Shown here piece after piece: positions 9,426 to 16,011 of a DNA stretch of 27,565 bases. The stretch covers positions 1 to 27,565 of the forward strand of contig JBAWVS010000031.1 in NCBI GenBank assembly GCA_037147175.1, read 5' to 3'. The position numbers and the translations under genes are program-made. The notes beneath the pieces were generated by a model. The model worked only from the letters and a program-made list of their open reading frames with translations, was not told the DNA's origin and did not search any database. Every line of letters starts with the position of its first letter. The stretch's first letter is position 1. Source of the DNA: a bacterium. GTDB taxonomy: Bacteria > Cyanobacteriota > Vampirovibrionia > Gastranaerophilales > UBA9971.

Positions 9426-10397
9426 TTATTTGTCAAAAAGTAGATATTCTCTGTTAATTAGCTTATGGTTTTGATTATACCATTCATATAACTCTTTTAT
9501 TGCTTTATCAATTTCTGTAAAATTCAATTCATGAAATTCGTTTTTTAACCTTGAATTATCTGCGCTGTATTCAAGACCTAACCCTTTTTCTTTAATAAAA
9601 ACAGGCAGATTTTTCCCCGATATTTTTTTAACTTTTTCAGCCAGCTCATAAAGTTCGATTGATTTATCAGGGGTAATATTATATGCATTATATTTTGGCT
9701 TATTTTCAATAAAATATTCAAGTATCGGCATTAAATCATTTATATAAAGATAATCAAATTTGCGATTTTGTTTTATTGTAACAGGCAGGTCAAAAAGAGT
9801 CTTGCATATTGCATTGGAGATAAATCTTATAGCATAGTCTTCATATTTTCCAAAAATTCCCAAAATCCTTAAATCAACAACTTTAATGACGGCTTGGTTG
9901 CTCGCCTTAAACGGCATTCCGGCCGAAGGCTCATCGCCTCCTCGCTCCAGCCTCTGCTCGCAATCCGCTTCTATATATTTTCCAACAACGTATTTGCAAA
10001 AACCATGTTCGTCCTGCGGAATATTTTCCCCGAAATATTCTTCTTTCATTTTAGGTTTATAGTTTCTCGAATCGTAAATTGCGCCTGAGCCTAAATTTAT
10101 CATTCTTTGAAATTTATCCGAGTGTTTTATAAGATTAAAAAACATCTTTGTATTTTCAAAAAAGATATTTGTAGTGTCTTTTGCATTTCTGTGACCGGCC
10201 TTGCAGGCAGCATGGATAACAAAATCAACTTTGTTTTCCGAAAAAAATTGATCAACACTTTTTTCATTTCCAAGATCAAGTTCGTCTCTGGGAGGAGCAA
10301 TTAAAAAATATTTTTCAGCAAGATATGATTCAAGAATATTTTTCCCGATAAAACCGTTTGAGCCTGTCAATAAAATTTTTTTCTTTGTTAAATTCAA
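9426..10397 (-). CDS. NAD-dependent epimerase/dehydratase-family (extended SDR) nucleotide-sugar enzyme
   Basis: 323 residues. The N-terminal Rossmann motif is TGSNGFIG (11-18). HAACKAG follows at about 62-68, then NLGSGAIYD with the serine-region active site, and the catalytic pair YVVGK (Y136, K140). The core after that is typical (LRILGIFGKYEDYAIRFI). In a CDP-dideoxysugar locus it is a candidate 4-ketoreductase or epimerase acting after RfbH and possibly after the ThDP enzyme; that role is inference. Residues ~144-171 look inserted: they are encoded by GC-rich repeat-like DNA and fall between the YxxxK helix and the next strand. The start is TTG, supported by AAGGA upstream. The next gene (NeuB-like) begins 16 nt downstream. 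Confidence 0.85.
   Translation of the reverse strand: MNLTKKKILLTGSNGFIGKNILESYLAEKYFLIAPPRDELDLGNEKSVDQFFSENKVDFVIHAACKAGHRNAKDTTNIFFENTKMFFNLIKHSDKFQRMINLGSGAIYDSRNYKPKMKEEYFGENIPQDEHGFCKYVVGKYIEADCEQRLERGGDEPSAGMPFKASNQAVIKVVDLRILGIFGKYEDYAIRFISNAICKTLFDLPVTIKQNRKFDYLYINDLMPILEYFIENKPKYNAYNITPDKSIELYELAEKVKKISGKNLPVFIKEKGLGLEYSADNSRLKNEFHELNFTEIDKAIKELYEWYNQNHKLINREYLLFDK
9885..9968 (-). repeat. In-frame GC-rich repeat-like insertion inside the epimerase gene
   Basis: By hand count this 84-nt stretch is about 62% GC, against clearly AT-rich flanks. It is rich in GCGAGC/GGCGATGAGCC elements and contains CCTTCGG/CCGGCCGAAGG-type self-complementarity. Its length is a multiple of three, it adds 28 residues (144-171), and it leaves the frame open. 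It resembles the dispersed GTCATT…GCGAGC intergenic repeats common in many genomes. Confidence 0.65.
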
Positions 10398-10426
10398 GTT
10401 CTTTTCCTTAAAATTATAATATTTAT

Positions 10427-11425
10427 CTATTTGTTAGAAATTTTGGCTAAACAGCATATCGCTTTATAATTTATCCAGCCGCAGTCTATTTCTTTTATTT
10501 CGGTTGAAATATTATCAAAGCCGTTAATCTCCAATATTTTTTCTAATGATTTTGGTGTGAAAAAATTAATATGCTCATTCATATAAAACCTGCTTAAAGA
10601 CAAAATTTTATTTATATATTTTGGAATATCAGAAAAAATTTTATTTATGTATCCGGAATTTTTTAAATCATCTTGATTGTCGATTAATAGAGCTTTGCGT
10701 TTGTTGAAAGCTTCTTCCAGATTGGAAAGAAAAGGATTTAAGAAAGAAATGCTCCTGATAATTTTTTTAAATCGAGAAAGGTTGTCGTAAACAAAAGGAA
10801 ACTCCAGAGGAATTTCAATATATAAAACCGTATTTTTATTCGATAAGTCTTTAATATTTTGTATTATTTCGGAAGGATAAGGCACATGTTCAAGCACATG
10901 ACAGCACATTATCAAGTCATAGCTATGTTTTTTACACTCATTATAGTTGTTGAGTTTAACAATATTATCAAGCGGCTTAACTCCCGAGATTTCAAAAACA
11001 AATTTATTTGCATCAGCCGCTTCATCAATGATAAATTGCCCTTTATCTCCCCCAAAATCCAATATATTTTTAATTTCGGAAATATCAATATTTTTATTAA
11101 GTATCCTGAAAAGATTAGCTTTTCTGTTTGCAATTTCAGTTTCATTATTTCCGATTAAATCGTTAATTTTGCTTGTATAATAAGGCTCATGCTTGTAGCG
11201 CTGCTGCTGATAATCTTTATCCCTGTAATTTTTATACAAGACTCGGGCTTCATTTTCTTCTAATCTTGGATTGTAAAAAGCAAAATCACAGTTTTTGCAC
11301 CATGACAAATTAATATCTGAAATGTTATTTCCCCATATTCTTTCGGCTATGAAAGGAGAAATAAAGGCTTTAAAATTTATTATTTGTTTTGAAGCACAAG
11401 CAACACACTCATCAACTTTCTTCAC
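10427..11425 (-). CDS. Class I SAM methyltransferase with N-terminal zinc-ribbon (sugar C-methyltransferase-like)
   Basis: 332 residues. The N-terminus has two CxxC pairs, C7/C10 and C43/C46 (WCKNCDFAFYNPRL), matching the zinc-binding leader of deoxysugar C-methyltransferases and their relatives. The SAM domain follows: motif I ILDFGGDKGQ (121-130) and the post-motif DLIMCCHVLEH (170-180). A long helical insertion then precedes FFTPKSLEKILEINGF near the C-terminus. The GTG start overlaps the rfbH stop by four bases (GTGA), so translation is coupled to rfbH and the product probably acts on a CDP-sugar or sugar of the same pathway. C- rather than O-methylation is inferred from the zinc leader alone. 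Motif I lacks the most common GxGxG form. Confidence 0.82.
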   Translation of the reverse strand: MKKVDECVACASKQIINFKAFISPFIAERIWGNNISDINLSWCKNCDFAFYNPRLEENEARVLYKNYRDKDYQQQRYKHEPYYTSKINDLIGNNETEIANRKANLFRILNKNIDISEIKNILDFGGDKGQFIIDEAADANKFVFEISGVKPLDNIVKLNNYNECKKHSYDLIMCCHVLEHVPYPSEIIQNIKDLSNKNTVLYIEIPLEFPFVYDNLSRFKKIIRSISFLNPFLSNLEEAFNKRKALLIDNQDDLKNSGYINKIFSDIPKYINKILSLSRFYMNEHINFFTPKSLEKILEINGFDNISTEIKEIDCGWINYKAICCLAKISNK

Positions 11426-12780
11426 TTTTTACCTGCTTTTTGTATAAAATTGTGAAAAATATTTATTATATAATTCAGGTCTTTTTCTTCAATACCCGGC
11501 CAGACGCCTATCCAAAAAGTATTATTCATAATAAATTCAGTGTTTGGCAGAGTTTTATAATGTTCTTCTAAGAGTTCATCAGAATATAAAACATCAGAAT
11601 TATTTATTCTCAAGGGAAAATGGTTGTGTACAAAAACGGGCTGCCTTAAAATATTCCCCGAAAAAAGTAATCGGGTTCCGACATTGTTTTCTTCAAGGAA
11701 TTTAATTAATTCCAGACGATTAAAACCGGCATTTTCTTTTATTGAAAGCAAAAAGCCAAACCATGAAGGTTCTGATTCAGGCAAAAATTCGGGTAAAATA
11801 AAATAATCTTCGAATTTTTTTAAACTTTCATAAAGAATTTTATAATTCCTGTTTCTTTTTTGGATAAAACTTTCAAGCTTATTTATTTGTGCACAGGCAA
11901 TAGAAGCCTGCCAGTCAGTTATTTTTAAGTTGTATCCCGAGTTTGAATAAATATATTTATGATCATATCCGTAAGGAAGGTTACCTGACTGATAACAGAA
12001 TCTTTTTTTGCAGGTATCGTCTTTTCCCGGAGAACACCAGCAATCTCGACCCCAATCCCTGAAAGAAAGCAGGGTTTTGTAAAGCTGGCTGTCATTTGTT
12101 ACAACAGCTCCACCTTCCCCCATAGTTATGTGATGTGCGGGATAAAAGCTGAAAGTTCCGATATGTCCGACTGTTCCCGTATATTTGTTATTAAATTTTG
12201 CGCCGAGAGCATCACAACTGTCTTCTATAAGCCATAAATTATGTTTTTCGCAAATTTCTAAAACTTTCTCCAGATTAAACGGATTTCCGAGAGTGTGTGC
12301 AATAAAAATTGCTTTGGTTTTTTTTGTAATGGATTTTTCTATTTCTTCAACTTTAATATTGCAGGAATTAATTTCAATATCCACAAAAACAGGAATTAAA
12401 CCGTTCTGGATAATAGGATTTATGGTTGTCGGAAAACCGGCTGCGACAGTTATAACTTCATCACCTTTTTTCAGGCGTTTTTCTCCAAGCTGGTAAGAAG
12501 TTAGAGCTGTTAAAGCAAGCAAATTTGCCGAAGATCCTGAATTTGTGGTCAAACAATGCTTGATATTCAAAAAACGGGAAAGTTTTTTTTCGAATTCATC
12601 ATTGAAACGCCCTGTTGTGAGCCACATATCAAGGCTTGCATCAATCATGTTAAATAACTCTTTTTCGTCAAGAACTTTTCCTGAAGCAGGAATATAATTG
12701 GATTTTTGCTTCTTTTTTATGTTTTTGTAATAAATACCGGCAAGGAATTTTATTGAATTTCGTAAGGTTTTATCAAGCAA
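11422..12780 (-). CDS. rfbH: CDP-4-dehydro-6-deoxyglucose 3-dehydrase (E1)
   Basis: 452 residues of the DegT/DnrJ/EryC1 fold. The diagnostic site is SFYPAHHITMGEGG (211-224): in ordinary sugar aminotransferases the second position of HH is the PLP lysine, and a histidine there marks the PMP-dependent 3-dehydrase RfbH/AscC. A cysteine cluster (C247, C249, C257, C262) lies in RDWGRDCWCSPGKDDTCKKR, the region where this family binds its [2Fe-2S] centre. The enzyme removes the C3 hydroxyl of CDP-4-keto-6-deoxyglucose, working with a flavin/iron-sulfur reductase (RfbI/AscD) that is not in the window. The start is TTG with AAAGGA upstream, and the N-terminus (SNYIPASGKVLDEKEL) aligns with family starts. 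It lies directly downstream of rfbG. Confidence 0.95.
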   Translation of the reverse strand: MLDKTLRNSIKFLAGIYYKNIKKKQKSNYIPASGKVLDEKELFNMIDASLDMWLTTGRFNDEFEKKLSRFLNIKHCLTTNSGSSANLLALTALTSYQLGEKRLKKGDEVITVAAGFPTTINPIIQNGLIPVFVDIEINSCNIKVEEIEKSITKKTKAIFIAHTLGNPFNLEKVLEICEKHNLWLIEDSCDALGAKFNNKYTGTVGHIGTFSFYPAHHITMGEGGAVVTNDSQLYKTLLSFRDWGRDCWCSPGKDDTCKKRFCYQSGNLPYGYDHKYIYSNSGYNLKITDWQASIACAQINKLESFIQKRNRNYKILYESLKKFEDYFILPEFLPESEPSWFGFLLSIKENAGFNRLELIKFLEENNVGTRLLFSGNILRQPVFVHNHFPLRINNSDVLYSDELLEEHYKTLPNTEFIMNNTFWIGVWPGIEEKDLNYIINIFHNFIQKAGKK

Positions 12781-12823
12781 TTTAAGTATCCTTTATTTTT
12801 TATCGTTTTTAGGGCTAAAGTCC

Positions 12824-13936
12824 TCAGCGGGACAAGTTTATGCTACTAATAATTTTAGCATAATCCTCCAGTTGGTTTTTTGTAAAATCAAACATATCAG
12901 CCTGCTGAAAATAATAGTTTTTATACCAGTTTATGGTTTTTTCAAGCGAACTGTTAATATCATAAACCGGCTGCCATCCCAATTTTTCTTTTGCTTTGCC
13001 GATATCAAGTTTTAGGAAAGCTGCTTCTTTCATAATTTTTTCGGGAATTATTTTGTAAGTACCGCAGCCCCAAAGCTCAAGAGATTTTAAAATAATTTCT
13101 TCTACAGTCATAGTGCTGTTTTCATCAGAACCAAAATTCCAACCTTCAGAATATTCAATAGGATTTTCAAAAAGTTTAGCCCCGAGAGTCAAATATCCTG
13201 AAATACATTCAATAACGTGTTGCCATGGTCTTATGGCATGAGGATTTCTGATAATTATTTCTTTGTTTTCATATAAGGCTCTGACAATATCAGGAACAAG
13301 CCGATCTTCTGCCCAGTCGCCGCCTCCTATAACATTGCCGGCTCTTGCAGAAGCCAGAGCGACTTTATGGGAAAGGCTGTAATTTTTCGGATTAAAGAAA
13401 GAATTTCGGTAAGCCGAAGAAACTATTTCAGAAGCTCCTTTGCTTGCGCTATAAGGATCATATCCTCCCATCGGGTCATTTTCCTTAAAACGATTATCAT
13501 TTTTTTGCTGCTCGTTATTTTCATAGCATTTGTCACTTGTTATATTTACAACTACACCTTCAAAATTGCTTTTCCTTACGGCTTCAAAAAGGTTTATGGT
13601 ACCCATTATGTTTGTTTCAAAAGTCAATAGCGGCTCCTGATAAGAAAATCTTACAAGAGGCTGGGCTGCAAGATGAAATATAAAATCAGGCTTATATTTG
13701 TTTAAAAGCTTTTCAAGAGATTCTTTGTTTCTTATATCCCCTTTAATGCTTGTCAAATGCTTTTCAAGACCCAGGACATTAAACAGGTTCGGAGAAGTAT
13801 TGGGTTTCAGAGAAAAGCCGATAACTTCAGCGCCAAGAATCGTGAGCCATAAGCTTAGCCATGACCCTTTAAACCCGGTATGACCGGTGATTAAAATTTT
13901 TTTGTTTTTGTAAATATCGTTGAAAATATTTTTCAT
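12824..13936 (-). CDS. rfbG: CDP-glucose 4,6-dehydratase
   Basis: 370 residues, the usual family length. It is an extended SDR with the NAD-binding motif GHTGFKGSW (18-26), characteristic of CDP-glucose 4,6-dehydratases, the active-site segment TSDKCYEN (133-140) and the catalytic YSASK (162-166). It ends with a region containing SLELWG and the conserved LGWQP. It converts CDP-glucose to CDP-4-keto-6-deoxyglucose, the substrate of the adjacent RfbH. It is the first gene of the minus-strand glycan series and is divergent from the winged-helix gene. The glucose-1-phosphate cytidylyltransferase that normally precedes it is absent here. The ATG has no clear ribosome-binding site. The last codons and stop lie at the edge of a short GTCC/GGAC hairpin. 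Confidence 0.95.
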   Translation of the reverse strand: MKNIFNDIYKNKKILITGHTGFKGSWLSLWLTILGAEVIGFSLKPNTSPNLFNVLGLEKHLTSIKGDIRNKESLEKLLNKYKPDFIFHLAAQPLVRFSYQEPLLTFETNIMGTINLFEAVRKSNFEGVVVNITSDKCYENNEQQKNDNRFKENDPMGGYDPYSASKGASEIVSSAYRNSFFNPKNYSLSHKVALASARAGNVIGGGDWAEDRLVPDIVRALYENKEIIIRNPHAIRPWQHVIECISGYLTLGAKLFENPIEYSEGWNFGSDENSTMTVEEIILKSLELWGCGTYKIIPEKIMKEAAFLKLDIGKAKEKLGWQPVYDINSSLEKTINWYKNYYFQQADMFDFTKNQLEDYAKIISSINLSR

Positions 13937-14197
13937 TTATCATTTATCTTATATTGAAAATATTTTGTTACATTATAACGTAAACTTATAAATATAAGTA
14001 ATAATCCGTAAATTTTTATGTTTTAATAAATTTGTATTATGAAGAAATTTATTACAAAACATTAATTTTATATAAAAAAACGCAATTTTGTTTAATTTTA
14101 GGTTTTTACTATATATGTAAACATATCATAAATCTGTTTAGTATATAAGTTTGTTGAACTCAACATTAAATGAAAAGATAAAGCAAAGGAGTAAAAT
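13937..14197. promoter_or_regulatory. Divergent promoter region with three short palindromes
   Basis: This 261-nt AT-rich gap separates rfbG and the winged-helix gene. It contains three perfect palindromes, each with a two-base centre: ACTTATA-AA-TATAAGT (13984-13999), ATATGT-AA-ACATAT (14113-14126) and TGTTGA-AC-TCAACA (14152-14165). A minus-strand TATAAT at 13972-13977 is a candidate -10 for rfbG, and the first palindrome covers its -35 zone. A TATAAG at 14144-14149 could serve the plus-strand gene. Operator function is inferred from position and symmetry only. Confidence 0.4.
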
Positions 14198-14617
14198 ATG
14201 ACAGCAGTTTTGACAAAAGAAGATATTATTAATTGGAGAAGGTCTACAGAAAGAATAACACTCGAAGATTATGCAAAAAGACTCGGTAAAGTTGTCTCTG
14301 CTGAAAAAAAAGAAACTAACGACCTTCATGATATAGTCAGCAAAAAAGTAGTTGAAGTGGCTGAAGTAGTTGAAGCACCTCAAAAACCTGACATAGAAAT
14401 AAAAATTTCTTTTAAAGAAAAATTGAATAAAAGAGAAGAAGTGGTTTTTAATTATTTCTTCAAGAACAAAAAAAGAAAAGTATTTGCAAATGAAATCGCA
14501 AAAATTTTAAACCTGCCTAATGATTATGTTTATAAGTACATTAGAAATTTAAGAAAAAAAATTGCGGGAAATATTCTTGTTAATGCTGAAAACGGCGGAT
14601 ATATCCTTAATATTTAA
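14198..14617 (+). CDS. Small winged-helix-like DNA-binding protein, no receiver domain
   Basis: 139 residues with a strong ribosome site (AAAGGAG six bases before the ATG). Residues 1-30 form a short helical segment (INWRRSTERITLEDYAKRLGK). Residues ~35-65 are charged and Val/Glu-rich, probably a linker. Residues ~74-139 look like the output domain of OmpR-type regulators: a first helix (KREEVVFNYFFKN), a helix-turn-helix (VFANEIAKILNLPNDYVYKYIRNLRKKI), and a C-terminal hairpin (NAENGGYILNI) like the wing GY motif. There is no phosphoacceptor domain, so it is not a response regulator. Its place between the glycan and flagellar operons suggests local control of one of them, which is inference. 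It converges on fliI with an 11-nt gap. Confidence 0.7.
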   Translation: MTAVLTKEDIINWRRSTERITLEDYAKRLGKVVSAEKKETNDLHDIVSKKVVEVAEVVEAPQKPDIEIKISFKEKLNKREEVVFNYFFKNKKRKVFANEIAKILNLPNDYVYKYIRNLRKKIAGNILVNAENGGYILNI

Positions 14618-14628
14618 GAGATGATATT

Positions 14629-15975
14629 TTAAATATCAATATTTGCCATCATTTGTTTTAAGGTATTTATCGTACCGTCCATGTTTACAGAATCAGAAGT
14701 TCTTTGCTGTAAAAAGGCATTAATTGTTGGCATCATTTGGATAGCGAGATCCAATTGCGGATTTGAGCCGGGTTGATACATGCCTACGTCAATTAAATCT
14801 TTGTTTTCTCTATACATAGCAAGCATTTTACGCATTTTGGCAGTAGCCTCCATGTGTTCCTGATCGCATATTTCGGTAAAAAGCCTGCTGACGCTTCCTA
14901 AAACGTCAATAGCAGGGTAATGGTTCATTTCTGCAACTTTACGGTTAAGAAAGATGTGACCGTCTACAATTCCTCTGACTGTATCAACAACAGGGTCATT
15001 AATGTCATCACCTTCCATAAGTACCGTATAAAGGGCTGTAATTGAGCCTTTTGGGCTTGCACCGGATCTTTCAAGAATTTTTTGAAGCCATGAAAATATT
15101 GAAGGCGGATAGCCTTTCATGGTAGGAGGCTCCCCGATAGAAAGTCCTACTTCTCTTCCTGCCATAGCGCATCTTGTAACTGTGTCCGTCATTAAAAAGA
15201 CTTTTTTCCCTTGATCTCTGAAGTGTTCGCAGACAGCAGTAGCAGTTTGAAGAGCTTTCATCCTGATAAGAGGCGGCTGATCTCCTGTTGAACAAACAAG
15301 AACGGATTTTTTCATGCCTTCAGGGCCGAGAGAATTTTCTATAAACTCTTTAACTTCTCTTCCTCGTTCTCCAATGAGCGCCATTACGTTTACATCAGCT
15401 TCCGAATTTCTTGCAATCATCCCCAGCATGGTGCTTTTGCCTACTCCGCTCCCTGCAAAAAGCCCCATTCTCTGTCCTGCCCCAAGAGTAAGCATTCCGT
15501 CTATAGCTCTTATTCCGGTAGAAAACTTATTTTTTATAATCGGACGGGTAAATGCGTCAGGAGGGGAATTTTCTACAGAAACAAATTTTGCGTTTGATGT
15601 ATCTAAAGGTCTGCCGTCAAGAGGTGCGCCAAGAGGATTTATCAATCTTCCCAGCAAAAAATCGCCTACAGGAATCATAATGGGTTTTCCTGTGGAAGTA
15701 ACTAAGCTTCCCTGCGCAATTCCGCCTCCGTCATAAAGAAGAAGCATCTGGGCAGCATCCCCTTTGAATGCAACTACTTCAGCAGGTTTTCTGGAACCGT
15801 CTGCCGTTTCTATAAAACATAAATCGCCTATTTTTAATCCCGGAAGTTTTGCCTCTACAGTAAGACCGAGAAGTTTTGACACAGTTCCCTTGTATTGAAA
15901 GGTTTCTGTGTTATTGATTATGTCGAGAGCCTTATCTTTTATTTGAGAAATCTTGTCTTTTGAGATTTGTTGCAT
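14629..15975 (-). CDS. fliI: Flagellar export ATPase FliI
   Basis: 448 residues, full family length. The rotary ATPase core has Walker A GSGVGKST (175-182), GERGREV (202-208) and Walker B VFLMTD (259-264), followed by the GEPPTMKGYPPSIF segment typical of FliI/T3SS ATPases. The protein is cytoplasmic, partners with FliH, and unfolds or releases export substrates at the FlhA/FlhB gate. In most relatives Walker B continues DSVTRYA; here it reads DTVTRCA, a mild variant. The ATG is preceded by AAAAGGAT. It is the last gene of the flagellar operon, 36 nt after flhA, and FliJ, which often follows fliI, is not present downstream. Confidence 0.95.
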   Translation of the reverse strand: MQQISKDKISQIKDKALDIINNTETFQYKGTVSKLLGLTVEAKLPGLKIGDLCFIETADGSRKPAEVVAFKGDAAQMLLLYDGGGIAQGSLVTSTGKPIMIPVGDFLLGRLINPLGAPLDGRPLDTSNAKFVSVENSPPDAFTRPIIKNKFSTGIRAIDGMLTLGAGQRMGLFAGSGVGKSTMLGMIARNSEADVNVMALIGERGREVKEFIENSLGPEGMKKSVLVCSTGDQPPLIRMKALQTATAVCEHFRDQGKKVFLMTDTVTRCAMAGREVGLSIGEPPTMKGYPPSIFSWLQKILERSGASPKGSITALYTVLMEGDDINDPVVDTVRGIVDGHIFLNRKVAEMNHYPAIDVLGSVSRLFTEICDQEHMEATAKMRKMLAMYRENKDLIDVGMYQPGSNPQLDLAIQMMPTINAFLQQRTSDSVNMDGTINTLKQMMANIDI

Positions 15976-16011
15976 AATTAAATCCTTTTCGAGAATAGAC
16001 AGTTACGGTTA

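Noticed and set aside
12185-12496. Plus-strand 103-aa frame inside rfbH
   Set aside because: It is antisense to rfbH, whose frame carries the diagnostic motifs.
15314-15736. Plus-strand 140-aa frame inside fliI
   Set aside because: It is antisense to the well-supported FliI coding frame and shows no recognisable domain.
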